Positions 23,018-31,956 of a stretch of 64,000 bases of DNA are shown here, in pieces. Numbering within the stretch: the stretch's first letter is position 1; every line of letters starts with the position of its first letter. Source of the stretch: DASUPK01 sp963695675 (lineage in GTDB: Bacteria; Actinomycetota; Thermoleophilia; Solirubrobacterales; 70-9); the NCBI GenBank assembly GCA_963695675.1, contig CAVOGY010000001.1:62001-126000 (forward strand), in the 5' to 3' direction. The position numbers and the translations under genes were made by a program. The notes below the pieces were generated by a model. It saw only the letters and a list, made by a program, of their open reading frames with translations, was not told the origin of the DNA and did not search any database.

Positions 23018-24421
23018 ATGGAAGGGCGGCTTCCTCCGGACGACGACGATCTGTTCGAGTGGACGGACGCGCCCGCGCGGCCCCCGCGGGAGCCCGACAC
23101 CGGCGAGCGCGAGCGCCCGGGCACCGGGGAGCGCGACCGGGTCGGGACGGGAGAGCGCGACCGGGTCGGGACGGGAGAGCGCGACCGGGTGGGCACCGGC
23201 GAGCGTGGCCGGGTCGGGCGGCGCTCGGACACCGCAGAGAGACGGCGCGTCCGCGGCGACACGGGCGAGTTCGAGCGGAGTGGGCGGCGACCGCCGCCGG
23301 GGCGCCGGGCACGCCGGCGCGACCTTCCGGCGCGGGTACGTCGCCGGCAGGATCTGATGATCGGCGCCGCTGCCGCGGTGGTGATCGTCCTGCTGATCGT
23401 CGTGATCTCGAGCGGCGGAGGCGGCAGCAACGAGCCCACGGTCGGCCTGAAACGGCTCGTCGGCCAGACGATCGTCGCCGAGCTCGGCGGCACCGGCCCG
23501 GACGCCGCCCTGATCCGAAGGGTGAAGCAGGGACGGGTGGGCGGCGTGATCGTGCTCAACAGGGACGCCCAGAAGCTGCAGAGTGATATCCGGACGCTGC
23601 AGCAGGCTGCGAGCACGGGAAACAGCCCGCCACTGCTGGTGATGATCGACCAGGAGGGCGGCGACGTAAAGCGCCTCCCGCAAGGCCCGCCGAACATCTC
23701 GCCTTCGCAGCTCGGCCGGAGCGGGGACGAGGGTCAGGCGAAGGAGCAGGGGCAGGCGACGGGCTCCTACCTGAGGGGCCTGGGGGTCAACGTCGACCTC
23801 GCTCCGGTCCTCGACGTCGCCCAGCCGACCACCGCGAACTCGATCAAGAGCCGCACCTTCGGATCCGACCCCGACGTGGTCGCAAAGGTGGGGGTGGCCT
23901 TTGCGCTGGGGCTCCAGGACGGCGGCGTGGTGGCCACGCCCAAGCACTTCCCCGGCCTCGGCCGCGCCACCGTCAGCACCGACGAGCGGCCGGTGAGCAT
24001 CGCCGCGACCAGCGACCAGCTGCAGAGCGACCTGGTGCCGTTCAAGGCCGCGGTCAACGCCGGCGTCGAGATGATGATGGTCTCCACCGCGAGCTATCCG
24101 ACGCTCGGGTCGGAGAAGGAGGCCGCCTTCTCGCCCGCGATCGTCAGAGGGCTACTGAGGACCCAGCTCGGCTTCGACGGGGTCGTGATCACCGACGACC
24201 TCGAGGCTCCCTCGGTGACGAACGAGACGCCGCCGGTGGTGGCGGCGACCACGGCGATCGAGGCCGGGAACGACATGCTGCTCTACGCGAACAGCGACGG
24301 CGCCTCCGACAGGGCCTTTCGGTCGCTGGTCAGCGAGGTGAAGAGCGGTGATCTCAACCGCGCCTTCTTCGAGAGCGCGTACGACCGGATCACCTCCCTG
24401 AAGGAGAGTCCCACGCAGTAG
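23018..24421 (+). CDS. membrane-anchored GH3 family beta-N-acetylhexosaminidase-like protein
   Basis: About 467 residues. A charged N-terminal cytoplasmic region with five 8-residue repeats (TGERDRVG) and an Arg-rich stretch leads to one membrane helix (IGAAAAVVIVLLIVVIS, about residue 115). A GH3 N-domain follows outside: the NagZ-like MIDQEGGDVKRLP, GVNVDLAPVLDV, RTFGSDP and KHFPGLGRATVSTDE (KHFPGHG-type loop), and nucleophile Asp in GVVITDDLEA. The usual loop His is replaced by Leu (GLG), so activity may differ. Probably trims cell-wall GlcNAc. ATG 23018; a GTG at 23000 would overlap aspS. Confidence 0.85.
   Translation: MEGRLPPDDDDLFEWTDAPARPPREPDTGERERPGTGERDRVGTGERDRVGTGERDRVGTGERGRVGRRSDTAERRRVRGDTGEFERSGRRPPPGRRARRRDLPARVRRRQDLMIGAAAAVVIVLLIVVISSGGGGSNEPTVGLKRLVGQTIVAELGGTGPDAALIRRVKQGRVGGVIVLNRDAQKLQSDIRTLQQAASTGNSPPLLVMIDQEGGDVKRLPQGPPNISPSQLGRSGDEGQAKEQGQATGSYLRGLGVNVDLAPVLDVAQPTTANSIKSRTFGSDPDVVAKVGVAFALGLQDGGVVATPKHFPGLGRATVSTDERPVSIAATSDQLQSDLVPFKAAVNAGVEMMMVSTASYPTLGSEKEAAFSPAIVRGLLRTQLGFDGVVITDDLEAPSVTNETPPVVAATTAIEAGNDMLLYANSDGASDRAFRSLVSEVKSGDLNRAFFESAYDRITSLKESPTQ
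23099..23218 (+). repeat. five 24-bp coding repeats (TGERDRVG)
   Basis: In-frame tandem units of 24 bp at 23099, 23123, 23147, 23171 and 23195. Units 2-4 are nearly identical at DNA level, the outer two have drifted. They encode a charged, flexible cytoplasmic tract of the GH3 protein and should vary in number between strains. Confidence 0.85.
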
Positions 24422-24466
24422 GGTGCCGCGCGAATTGCCTGTCCATTCTCCGACGGGAGGGAGACC

Positions 24467-25486
24467 ATGAACGACCGCTTCACGCCCGACGACACGCGCG
24501 ATGCGCTGCGCAAGCTCGGCGCGCTCCTGATCGGACTCGCCGCGTTGATGATCTACATCCGCAAGGGCCCGTTCCTGGCAAGCAATCCGAACCAGTGGGC
24601 CGCCTTCCCGATGCTCCTGGTGCTCGCGATCCCCGCGGTCTTCCTCTACGGGAGCATCCTCACCGTCCCCCAGACGGGTGAGCTCAGGCCCTGGCAGCTG
24701 GTCCACAACGTCTTCGGGCTGGTCTTCATCCCGCTGGCGCTGGGGGAGTTCATCGACGTGATCGGTGGGACCCCAACCGCCTCGCTGAACGTCTTCTGGA
24801 TAGCGGCCGCCACCGCGGCCTTGGCCTTCTACGCCGGGTCGCGGGCCGGGGTGCGCGTCCAGTTCCTGCTCGGGTCGATCGCCCTGATCGTCTCCTGGAC
24901 GGCCCTCTGGAACAAGATCCTCGACAACGGGATCGGGGCTCACTGGGGCATCTACCGCGGGCTACTCGGCATCCTCTCGATCGGACTGCTCGCGGGCGCC
25001 CTATATCTGTGGCGGAACAACCCCGGCGGCGACGACGTCGCCGCCAGCGTCACGGCCCCCGCCGGGGATCTCGGGCTCTGGAAGGCGTCTGAGCTCGTCA
25101 CGGGGGCCGGCATTGCGGCCGTGATCGGCTGCGGCCTCGGGATCACCGCGATCGGCAACCTCAATCCGCTGTCGGGCAGCACGCCCCCGATCGAGACCAG
25201 CAACCTCTGGGACATCCTGCTGCTGGTCATCTCCCTCGGGCTGGTCATGATCGGCTCGCAGATCGGCACGCGCGGCCCGGTCTACGTCGGGGTGATAGGC
25301 CTGGTGCTGTTCCTCGCGATCGCCGGCTTCGACCTCAACTCGAATCCGCCAAATCCGTTCAAGTTCGGCGGCTGGCCGTGGGTGCTGCTGATCGGAGGCC
25401 TGATCGGCATTGGACTGAGCTTCACCCGGGAGGCGAGCCTGGGCGCCAAGCCGCGGCGCTTCATCGAGAACCTGCGCGGCAGATGA
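24467..25486 (+). CDS. polytopic membrane protein of unknown function
   Basis: 339 residues with about nine or ten predicted membrane helices, for example LGALLIGLAALMIYI, AFPMLLVLAIPAVFLYG, LLGILSIGLLAGALYLW, LLLVISLGLVMIGSQIG and WPWVLLIGGLIGIGLSF. Short loops and no large soluble domain. ATG with GGGAGGGAGACC upstream. The stop is 1 nt before the SnoaL-like gene. No transporter family recognised. Confidence 0.75.
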   Translation: MNDRFTPDDTRDALRKLGALLIGLAALMIYIRKGPFLASNPNQWAAFPMLLVLAIPAVFLYGSILTVPQTGELRPWQLVHNVFGLVFIPLALGEFIDVIGGTPTASLNVFWIAAATAALAFYAGSRAGVRVQFLLGSIALIVSWTALWNKILDNGIGAHWGIYRGLLGILSIGLLAGALYLWRNNPGGDDVAASVTAPAGDLGLWKASELVTGAGIAAVIGCGLGITAIGNLNPLSGSTPPIETSNLWDILLLVISLGLVMIGSQIGTRGPVYVGVIGLVLFLAIAGFDLNSNPPNPFKFGGWPWVLLIGGLIGIGLSFTREASLGAKPRRFIENLRGR

Positions 25487-25487
25487 C

Positions 25488-25835
25488 GTGGACTCCGAAG
25501 AGCTCGCTCGCCGCTTTCTGGCCGCCCTCAGCGCGGGCGACCGGGCGGCGGTGGGCGAGCTGGTCCATCCGGAGGTCGAGATCCGGACCGAGCGAACGGT
25601 CCACCGCGGCCGGCTCGCGGCGATGGAGTGGGCCGGCAAGGTCTTCGATCACCTCGTACGCCGCTACGTGCCGGTCGAGATCGAGGAGACACCGAGCGGG
25701 CTCCTGGTCCACGCCGAGCTTCAGTACATCTGGCGGGAGAGCGGCGAGGTCGGCGACACCTCCAGGGTCGCGATCGAGCTCGGCGTCCGGGACGGGCTGA
25801 TCTCCTCCTGGTACCTGCGCGACGAGCCCGAGTAG
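25488..25835 (+). CDS. SnoaL-like nuclear transport factor 2 family protein
   Basis: 115 residues with the NTF2-like layout: helix DSEELARRFLAALSAGDRAA, strand LVHPEVEIRT, then EWAGKVFDHLVRRY and the closing strands GLISSWYLRDE. Function unknown. GTG start immediately after the TGA of the membrane protein gene, so translation is probably coupled. Confidence 0.75.
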   Translation: MDSEELARRFLAALSAGDRAAVGELVHPEVEIRTERTVHRGRLAAMEWAGKVFDHLVRRYVPVEIEETPSGLLVHAELQYIWRESGEVGDTSRVAIELGVRDGLISSWYLRDEPE

Positions 25836-26028
25836 CCGAGACCCGGTGCTAGGGTTGCTCAAGGCCCGAGCCTGTGCGCGAACCGCTTCAAACGTTGACC
25901 CAACACAACTGGCTTGGGGGTCGATTTCCGGCGGTCCCTCGGGGCGGTCGGTAGACCACCACCTGTGCGACACGGGTTACCAAGCCGGAGCGGAAAACGG
26001 CAGGCTGGAGCCGCCTAATCTTCGACGC

Positions 26029-27467
26029 GTGGATCGCGAGATCTTCGAGCACTACCTCGCCGATGACGCGCGTCGAGGCCCCGCCCCGATGGAGCCTTCA
26101 GCGGCTCCGCCGGCGGCGCACCGTGCGGCGACCTGGCGCGGATCTCGTTGGTCGCCGCCGCGGCTCGCGTCGAGCGGGTCAGCTTCGACCACGAGGGCTG
26201 CGCCGCCACCGCCGCCGCGACCGCGGCTGTGGCGGAGCTGGCGGAGGGCGGATCGATTCTGGATGCAGCCCGGCTGGGGCCCGACCAGATCGAGGCCGAG
26301 CTCGGCGGCCTGGCGACCAGCCACCGCCACGCGGCCGTCCTCGCTGCCGACGCCCTCCATCGCGCGCTCTCGGGGCTCGCCGGCTCGGGTCTGGAGCTCG
26401 CCGACCCGCCACAGGACGGCGAGCGCGTTCTCGTCGCCCTCAGCGGCGGCGTCGACTCCGCCGTCGCCGCGCTGCGGGAGCATGAGGCGGGGCGCGAGGT
26501 TGTCGCGGTCACGCTCAAGCTCTGGGCCGACCAGCGAACCGACGGCGAGCGCAGCTGCTGCTCACCCGAGGCGGTGCTCGGCGCCCGCCGGCTAGCTCAC
26601 TCGCTCGGCCTCCCACACCTGACGCTCGACCTGGAGAGCGAGTTCCGCGCCGGCGTTGTCGGTCCCTTCCTGCGTGGCTACGCCGAGGGACGAACCCCGA
26701 ACCCCTGCGTGCTCTGCAACGGGGACCTCCGGATCGACGCGATGATCGCCCTCGCCGACCGCCTGGGCGCCGCGAGGCTCGCGACCGGGCACTACGCGCG
26801 GATCGTCGACGACGGGGCCGGGCCACTGCTGGCCGGGGCCGCCGACGCCGCCAAGGATCAGACCTACATGCTCTCCGGGCTGCGGCCGGGCTCTCTGGCG
26901 CGCCTGCGTTTTCCGCTCGGCGAGCTGACCAAGCCTGAGGTCCGCGAGATCGCCTCCCGGGCGAACCTCGAGGTGGCGGGCCGCGCGGAGAGCCAGGACC
27001 TCTGCTTCCTGGCCGGCCAGGGCAAGCGGGAGTTCCTTCGCCGTCACGCCGGGCTCGAGGAGCGCCCGGGCGACGTGGTCGACCGGCAGGGGCGCCGCCT
27101 CGGAAGGCACGACGGCCATCACAACTTCACCGTGGGACAGCGGCGAGGCCTGGGGGTAGGGGGCGGCAAGCCTCTCTACGTCCTGGGAACGGACGCCACG
27201 ACCAACAGGGTGATCGCCGGGCCGCGCACGGCGCTTTCGACGAGCCGCGTCCGGATCCGCGGTGCGACCCTGCACCGCGACCCGGGGCGGGTCGACGGTG
27301 TCCGGCTCCGCTACCACTCGCCGAGGCGGGAGTGCCGCCTCGAGCTGGATGGGGATCCGGGCGAGGCGATCGTCGCCCTCGCCGAGCCGGTCGACGCCGC
27401 CGCCCCAGGGCAGGTCGCAAGCCTGCTGGACGGCGACCTCGTCGTCGGCCACGGAACGATCGTGTAG
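26029..27467 (+). CDS. mnmA: IscU-like scaffold fused to tRNA 2-thiouridylase MnmA (frame break)
   Basis: About 479 residues. Residues 1-120 resemble an IscU/SufU Fe-S scaffold: DREIFEHYLADDARRG, GGAPCGDLARI (first Cys) and FDHEGCAATAAATA (second Cys); the third ligand Cys is Ala in HRHAAVLAADAL. From about 130 it is MnmA, which puts sulfur on U34 of tRNA Lys/Glu/Gln: P-loop ALSGGVDSAVAA, NPCVLCNGDLR and SQDLCFL with both catalytic Cys. The frame breaks at 26084-26087 (one C short in a C run). GTG start. MnmA alone is about 360 residues, so the extra domain is real. Confidence 0.88.
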
Positions 27468-27484
27468 CGGCCTCTTGTGGCCGC
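27467..27484 (+). terminator. hairpin after mnmA
   Basis: GCGGCC/GGCCGC perfect 6-bp stem around TCTTGT directly at the mnmA stop, no T-run. It may slow or end the transcript before alaS. Confidence 0.4.
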
Positions 27485-27505
27485 GATCTGATGGCGAAGC
27501 CAGCC

Positions 27506-27511
27506 TAGACT
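27506..27511 (+). promoter_or_regulatory. -10 element of leaderless alaS
   Basis: TAGACT, 7 nt before the ATG at 27519. Spacing matches the other leaderless starts; no Shine-Dalgarno is visible. Confidence 0.5.
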
Positions 27512-27518
27512 CCGGCCG

Positions 27519-30144
27519 ATGGAGCTCGAGGAGATCCGAAGCACCTACCTGTCGTTCTTCGAGGAGCGGGGCCATCGGATCGTGCCGTCGGCCTCGCTGG
27601 TGCCCTCCGTCCACGACCCGTCGGTGCTGCTGACCACGGCGGGGATGCAGCCCTTCAAGCCGTACTTCCTGGGTCAGGAGAAGGCTCCCGCGTCGCGGCT
27701 CGCGGACGTGCAGCGTTGCTTCCGCACCACCGACATCGAGGAGGTCGGCAACACGGCCCGGCACCTGACCTTCTTCGAGATGCTCGGCAACTGGAGCTTC
27801 GGGGACTACTTCAAGGAGCAGTCGATCCCGTGGGGCTGGGAGCTCTCGATCGAGGGCTTCGGGCTCGATCCGGAGTGGATCTGGGTGACCGTCTTCCAGG
27901 GCGACGACGAGCTCGGCCTGGGGCCCGACGAGGAGGCGATCGAGATCTGGCGCGAGGTCGGGGTGCCGGACGAGCGGATCGTCCTGCTGCCTCGCTCGGA
28001 GAACTTCTGGCAGGCGGGCCCGACGGGTCCCTGCGGACCGTGCTCGGAGATGTACCTGGATCGAGGTGAGGACTTCGGGCGGTCGGGGGAGCGCCCCGGG
28101 GACGACACGGATCGGTTCGTCGAGTACTGGAACCACGTCTTCATGACCTACGACCTCGCCGAGGACGGCAGCCTCACCGAGCTGCCGATGAAGAACATCG
28201 ACACCGGCATGGGCCTCGAGCGGATGGCGGCGGTCCTGCAGGGTGTCGAGTCTGTGTTCGAGACGGATGCCCTGCGCCCGCTGATCGACCTTGCCGAGGA
28301 GCTCTCGGGTCGCTCCTACTCCGACGGGGGAGCGACGACCCGCGCAATGAGGATCCTCGCCGACCACGCCCGCGGGACCGCGGCGCTGATCGCCGACGGC
28401 GTGGTGCCGTCGAACGAGGACCGCGGCTACGTCCTGCGCCGGATCATGCGCCGCGCGATCCAGCAGGGCCGGTCGATCGAGCTCCCGGCACCTTTCATGG
28501 AGCGCTTCGCCGACCGCGCTCTCGACCTGCTGGCGCCTGCCTACCCCGAGCTGGCGGCCGAGCGCGACACCGTGAGGCGCTGGGTGGCCGACGAGGAGGA
28601 GAGCTTCGGCCGCACGCTCGAGCGCGGCACGGCGATGCTCGCGGACCTGATCCGTCATGCGCATGAGGACCGCACCTCATGGATCGACGCGGAGGACGCC
28701 TTCAAGCTCCACGACACCTACGGATTCCCCTACGACCTCACCAAGGAGCTGCTCGCCGAGCAGGGACTCTCGGTAGACGACGAGGGGTTCGAGGAGCTGA
28801 TGGAGGAGCAGCGCGCCCGGGCGCGGATGGGAACCGCCACCGCGCACGGCTCCGAGGATCACCACGGCGCGGTGCTCAGCTTCGCCTCGGCCGCGCCCCC
28901 CTCGCGCTTCGTCGGCTACGAGAAGCTGCGCGCCGAGACCAGCCTGCTCGCCGTCCAGGGCGACAACGGGCGCGCGCTGGTCAAGCTCGAGGAGAGCCCC
29001 TTCTACGCGGAGGGCGGCGGCCAGGTCGCGGATTCGGGCGAGGTCCGCTGGGATGGCGGCACGGCCTCGGTCGCGGACGTCTACCGGATCGGGGACGACC
29101 AGGCGGTCGAGCTCGACAGCGCCCTGGCCGGGCTCGAGCCGGGAGCGCGGGTCGAGGCCGAGGTCGACCACGTCTCCCGCTTCGCGACGATGCGCAACCA
29201 CACCGCGACCCATCTGCTGCACGCCGCGCTGCGCGAGCGCCTCGGCACCCACGTCCGCCAGGCGGGGTCGGCGGTGCGCCCCGACAAGTTGCGCTTCGAC
29301 TTCACCCACGGCGCCCCGCTCAGCAACGAGGAGCTCAAGGACATCGGGGACCGCGTCAACGAGTGGATCAAGGAGAGCCACCTGGTGCGGGCGCTCGAGA
29401 TGTCGCGCATGGAGGCGGAGCGGCTCGGCGCGATGGCCCTGTTCGGCGAGAAGTACGGGGACTGGGTCCGCGTGATCGAGGTCGAGGGCGTCTCGCGCGA
29501 GCTCTGCGGCGGAACCCATGTCTTCAACACCGCCGCGATCGGCATCTTCGCGATCGCCTCCGAGGGTTCGAGCGCGGCGAACGTGCGCCGGATCGAGGCC
29601 CTCACCGGCCCCGCCGCGATCGACTGGTTCCGCTCACGCTCCCGCACGCTCAGCGAGGTGGGGAGGATCGTGGGCTCCGAGCAGGATCCGGTCGCGGGTG
29701 CCCGCCGGATGGCCGAGCGCCTCGAGGAGCTCGAGGAGCAGACCAGGAAGGCCGGCTCGGCCGACCTCTCGAAGAAGGCCGAGGAGATCGCGGCGTTGGG
29801 TCACAAGGTCGGCGGGATCACGGTCTTCGTCGGGCGGGGCGATGATGCCGACCAGCGCTCCCTGCTCGACCTGGCCGACCGGATCAAGTCACGCGCAGGC
29901 GAGGCCGCCGTCGTGCTCGGTGGGTCGCACGACGGCAAGGTCGCGCTCGTAGCCAGCTTCAGCAATGACGTCGTCAGAGCGCGGGCTCTCCGCGGCGGAC
30001 GTGATCCGGGAGGCGGCGCAGATCATCGGCGGTGGCGGCGGCGGGCGCGACAACGTCGCGCAAGCCGGCGGCCGTGACCCGTCGAAACTCGACGAGGCGC
30101 TCGCGGCTGCGAGGCAGGCCATAGAGGCCAAGCTTGCCGCCTAG
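27519..30144 (+). CDS. alaS: alanine--tRNA ligase (frame break near the 3' end)
   Basis: About 874 residues. Catalytic core FFEERGHRIVPSASLVPS, TTAGMQPFKPYFLG and FQGDDELGL; editing domain with HTATHLLHAALRE and CGGTHVFNT (Zn-binding His/Cys); C-terminal DHHA1 domain KVALVASFS. The frame breaks at about 29976, where one extra A moves ERGLSAADVIREAAQII and the GGRDPSKLDEALAAARQ tail into another frame ending at 30144. The intact tail is clearly homologous, so I treat this as a sequence error. If it is real, the protein ends at 30077 with an altered tail. Confidence 0.93.
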
Positions 30145-30160
30145 GTATGGCCAGTTCGTA

Positions 30161-30225
30161 AAACTCCCTGGAACGGGCACTTGACGCGACCCGTTTTCAG
30201 GTATATGACTCCTTACGGGGAGTTT
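30161..30225. promoter_or_regulatory. inverted repeat around the peptide-transporter promoter
   Basis: AAACTCCC (30161-30168) and GGGAGTTT (30218-30225) are exact inverse copies on either side of the promoter. The right arm also forms a small hairpin ACTCC/GGAGT (30208-30223) in the leader RNA. A repressor site or an RNA control element is possible. Confidence 0.4.
30181..30209 (+). promoter_or_regulatory. sigma70-type promoter of the dpp operon
   Basis: -35 TTGACG (30181-30186), 17-nt spacer, -10 TATGAC (30204-30209). Transcription would begin about 30216 with a leader of about 30 nt carrying AGGAGGG. Unlike most promoters in the window it has a proper leader. Confidence 0.6.
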
Positions 30226-30246
30226 CAAAAACAGGAGGGATCCAGG

Positions 30247-31902
30247 GTGAGGATGCTCACGAAGGTGCTCGTTTTAGGAGTCACCGCCGGTCTTGCTGCG
30301 CTTGCGTTGGCGGCCTGCGGCGGCGGAGGCGGCGGAGGCGGCGGTGGCGAGGGTGGTACCGCCACCGTGCTGATGGGCACCGCGCCTGACTACCTCGACC
30401 CAGGGGAGTCGTACACCACCCAGGGTGCCGAGGCGGACTGGATCAGCTACACGCCCCTGGTCACCTACAAGCACGAGACTGCGCCGACCGGCAACGACGT
30501 GATCCCGGGTCTCGCCACGGATCTCCCAACGATCTCACCGGATGGCAAGAACTACACCATGACCCTGCGCAAGGGCCTCGTGTTCTCGAACGGGCAGCCG
30601 GTAAAGGCGAGCGACTTCAAGTGCACGGTCGAGCGCATGATCAAGGTCAACTGGGGCGGCAAGGCCTTTGTCACTGACAGCGTCGTCGGGGCGAGCGCCT
30701 TCGACAAGGGCCAGTCGGACAGCATCACCGGGATCTCAACCGACGACAACAGCGGCAAGATCACGATCCAGCTCGAAAAGCCGGATGGAGCCTTCACCAA
30801 CGTGCTGGCGTTCCCGTCTCTGGGGCTGGTCCCGTGCGGGACGCCCGAGCACACCCTGACGACCGACATGCCGCCGGGCGTCGGCGCGTACATGATCACC
30901 GACGTAGTGCCGAACAAGTCGTTCAGCCTGGTCAAGAACCCGAAATTCGCCGCGCTCAACATCCCTGATATCCCGACGGGTCACCTGGACCGGATCAACG
31001 TGACGATCCAGTCGAACACCCAGACCGAGGCGCAGCAGGTCCTCAACAACCAGGCTGACAACTTCGACGCCGGCGACACGCTGCCGCCGTCGATCGTGCC
31101 GCAGGTCAACTCACAGGCGAGCGACCGGTTCGAGCCGGTGACGATCCCGTCGACCTTCTACTTCTTCTTCAACGTCCGGATCCCACCGTTCAACAGCGAG
31201 TTGGCGAGGCAGGCGGTCAACGTTGCGATCGATCGCCCGGCGCTCCAGCGACTGGCGAGCGGGTTCCTGCAGCCGGAGTGCTTCTTCCTCCCGGAGGGCA
31301 TCGCCGGCCATCCGGACAGCGACTGCCCATACGGGCCCGCGGACGGTCACGGCGACATCGCCAAGGCGCAGCAGCTGGTCCAGCAATCCGGCACGGCGGG
31401 GCAGTCGATCACCGTCTGGGGCGAGCAGCGCGCGCCACGCACGCAGTACGTCGAGTACTACGCGGATCTGCTCAACAAGATCGGGTACAAGGCCACTCCG
31501 AAGCTGATCTCGGACACGACCTACTTCCCGACGATCGGGAACGCGAAGACGAACCCGCAGACAGGGTTCGCCGACTGGATTCAGGACTTCCCGAACCCGG
31601 TCGACTTCTACCACCTGCTGACGACCAGCGCGATCCAGCCGGTGAACAGCGACAACTACGGTTACGTTAGTGATCCGTACATCGACCAGCAGGTCGACAA
31701 GCTGTCGCCGACGCCAACCGGCGACCTCAATTCGGTGGCGAGCCAGTGGCAGGCGCTCGACGAGTACCAGGCCAAGAAGGCGTACGTGGTCGTCTACGGA
31801 TCGGAGCAAGTGCCGAAGTTCTTCAGCGACCGGATCGACTTCGGCTCCGCCGTCGTTCATCCGACCTACCTGAACGACTGGAGCACCTGGCAACTGAAGT
31901 AA
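30247..31902 (+). CDS. peptide ABC transporter substrate-binding lipoprotein
   Basis: 551 residues, SBP family 5. Signal peptide LGVTAGLAALALAAC with lipobox LAAC, then a run of ten Gly as tether. Family features are the TVLMGTAPDYLDPGESY strand, DGKNYTMTLRKGLVFSNGQP and FKCTVERM. It captures oligopeptides or nickel-like ligands outside the membrane for the permeases encoded next. GTG start fixed by AGGAGGGA 6 nt upstream. First gene of a five-gene operon. Confidence 0.92.
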   Translation: MRMLTKVLVLGVTAGLAALALAACGGGGGGGGGGEGGTATVLMGTAPDYLDPGESYTTQGAEADWISYTPLVTYKHETAPTGNDVIPGLATDLPTISPDGKNYTMTLRKGLVFSNGQPVKASDFKCTVERMIKVNWGGKAFVTDSVVGASAFDKGQSDSITGISTDDNSGKITIQLEKPDGAFTNVLAFPSLGLVPCGTPEHTLTTDMPPGVGAYMITDVVPNKSFSLVKNPKFAALNIPDIPTGHLDRINVTIQSNTQTEAQQVLNNQADNFDAGDTLPPSIVPQVNSQASDRFEPVTIPSTFYFFFNVRIPPFNSELARQAVNVAIDRPALQRLASGFLQPECFFLPEGIAGHPDSDCPYGPADGHGDIAKAQQLVQQSGTAGQSITVWGEQRAPRTQYVEYYADLLNKIGYKATPKLISDTTYFPTIGNAKTNPQTGFADWIQDFPNPVDFYHLLTTSAIQPVNSDNYGYVSDPYIDQQVDKLSPTPTGDLNSVASQWQALDEYQAKKAYVVVYGSEQVPKFFSDRIDFGSAVVHPTYLNDWSTWQLK

Positions 31903-31928
31903 GCCGAAACCGGGTAAAAGGACAATTC

Positions 31929-31948
31929 GGGGCGTGCGAGGGCGCCCC
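31929..31948 (+). terminator. attenuating hairpin between SBP and permease genes
   Basis: GGGGCG/CGCCCC, 6-bp stem with an 8-nt loop, in the 54-bp gap. There is no T-run. Such hairpins often stabilise the abundant binding-protein mRNA or trim downstream expression. Confidence 0.5.
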
Positions 31949-31956
31949 ATGATCAG

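Noticed and set aside
26592..28664. 690-codon minus-strand frame
   Set aside because: Antisense of mnmA and alaS; low-complexity composition and no motif.
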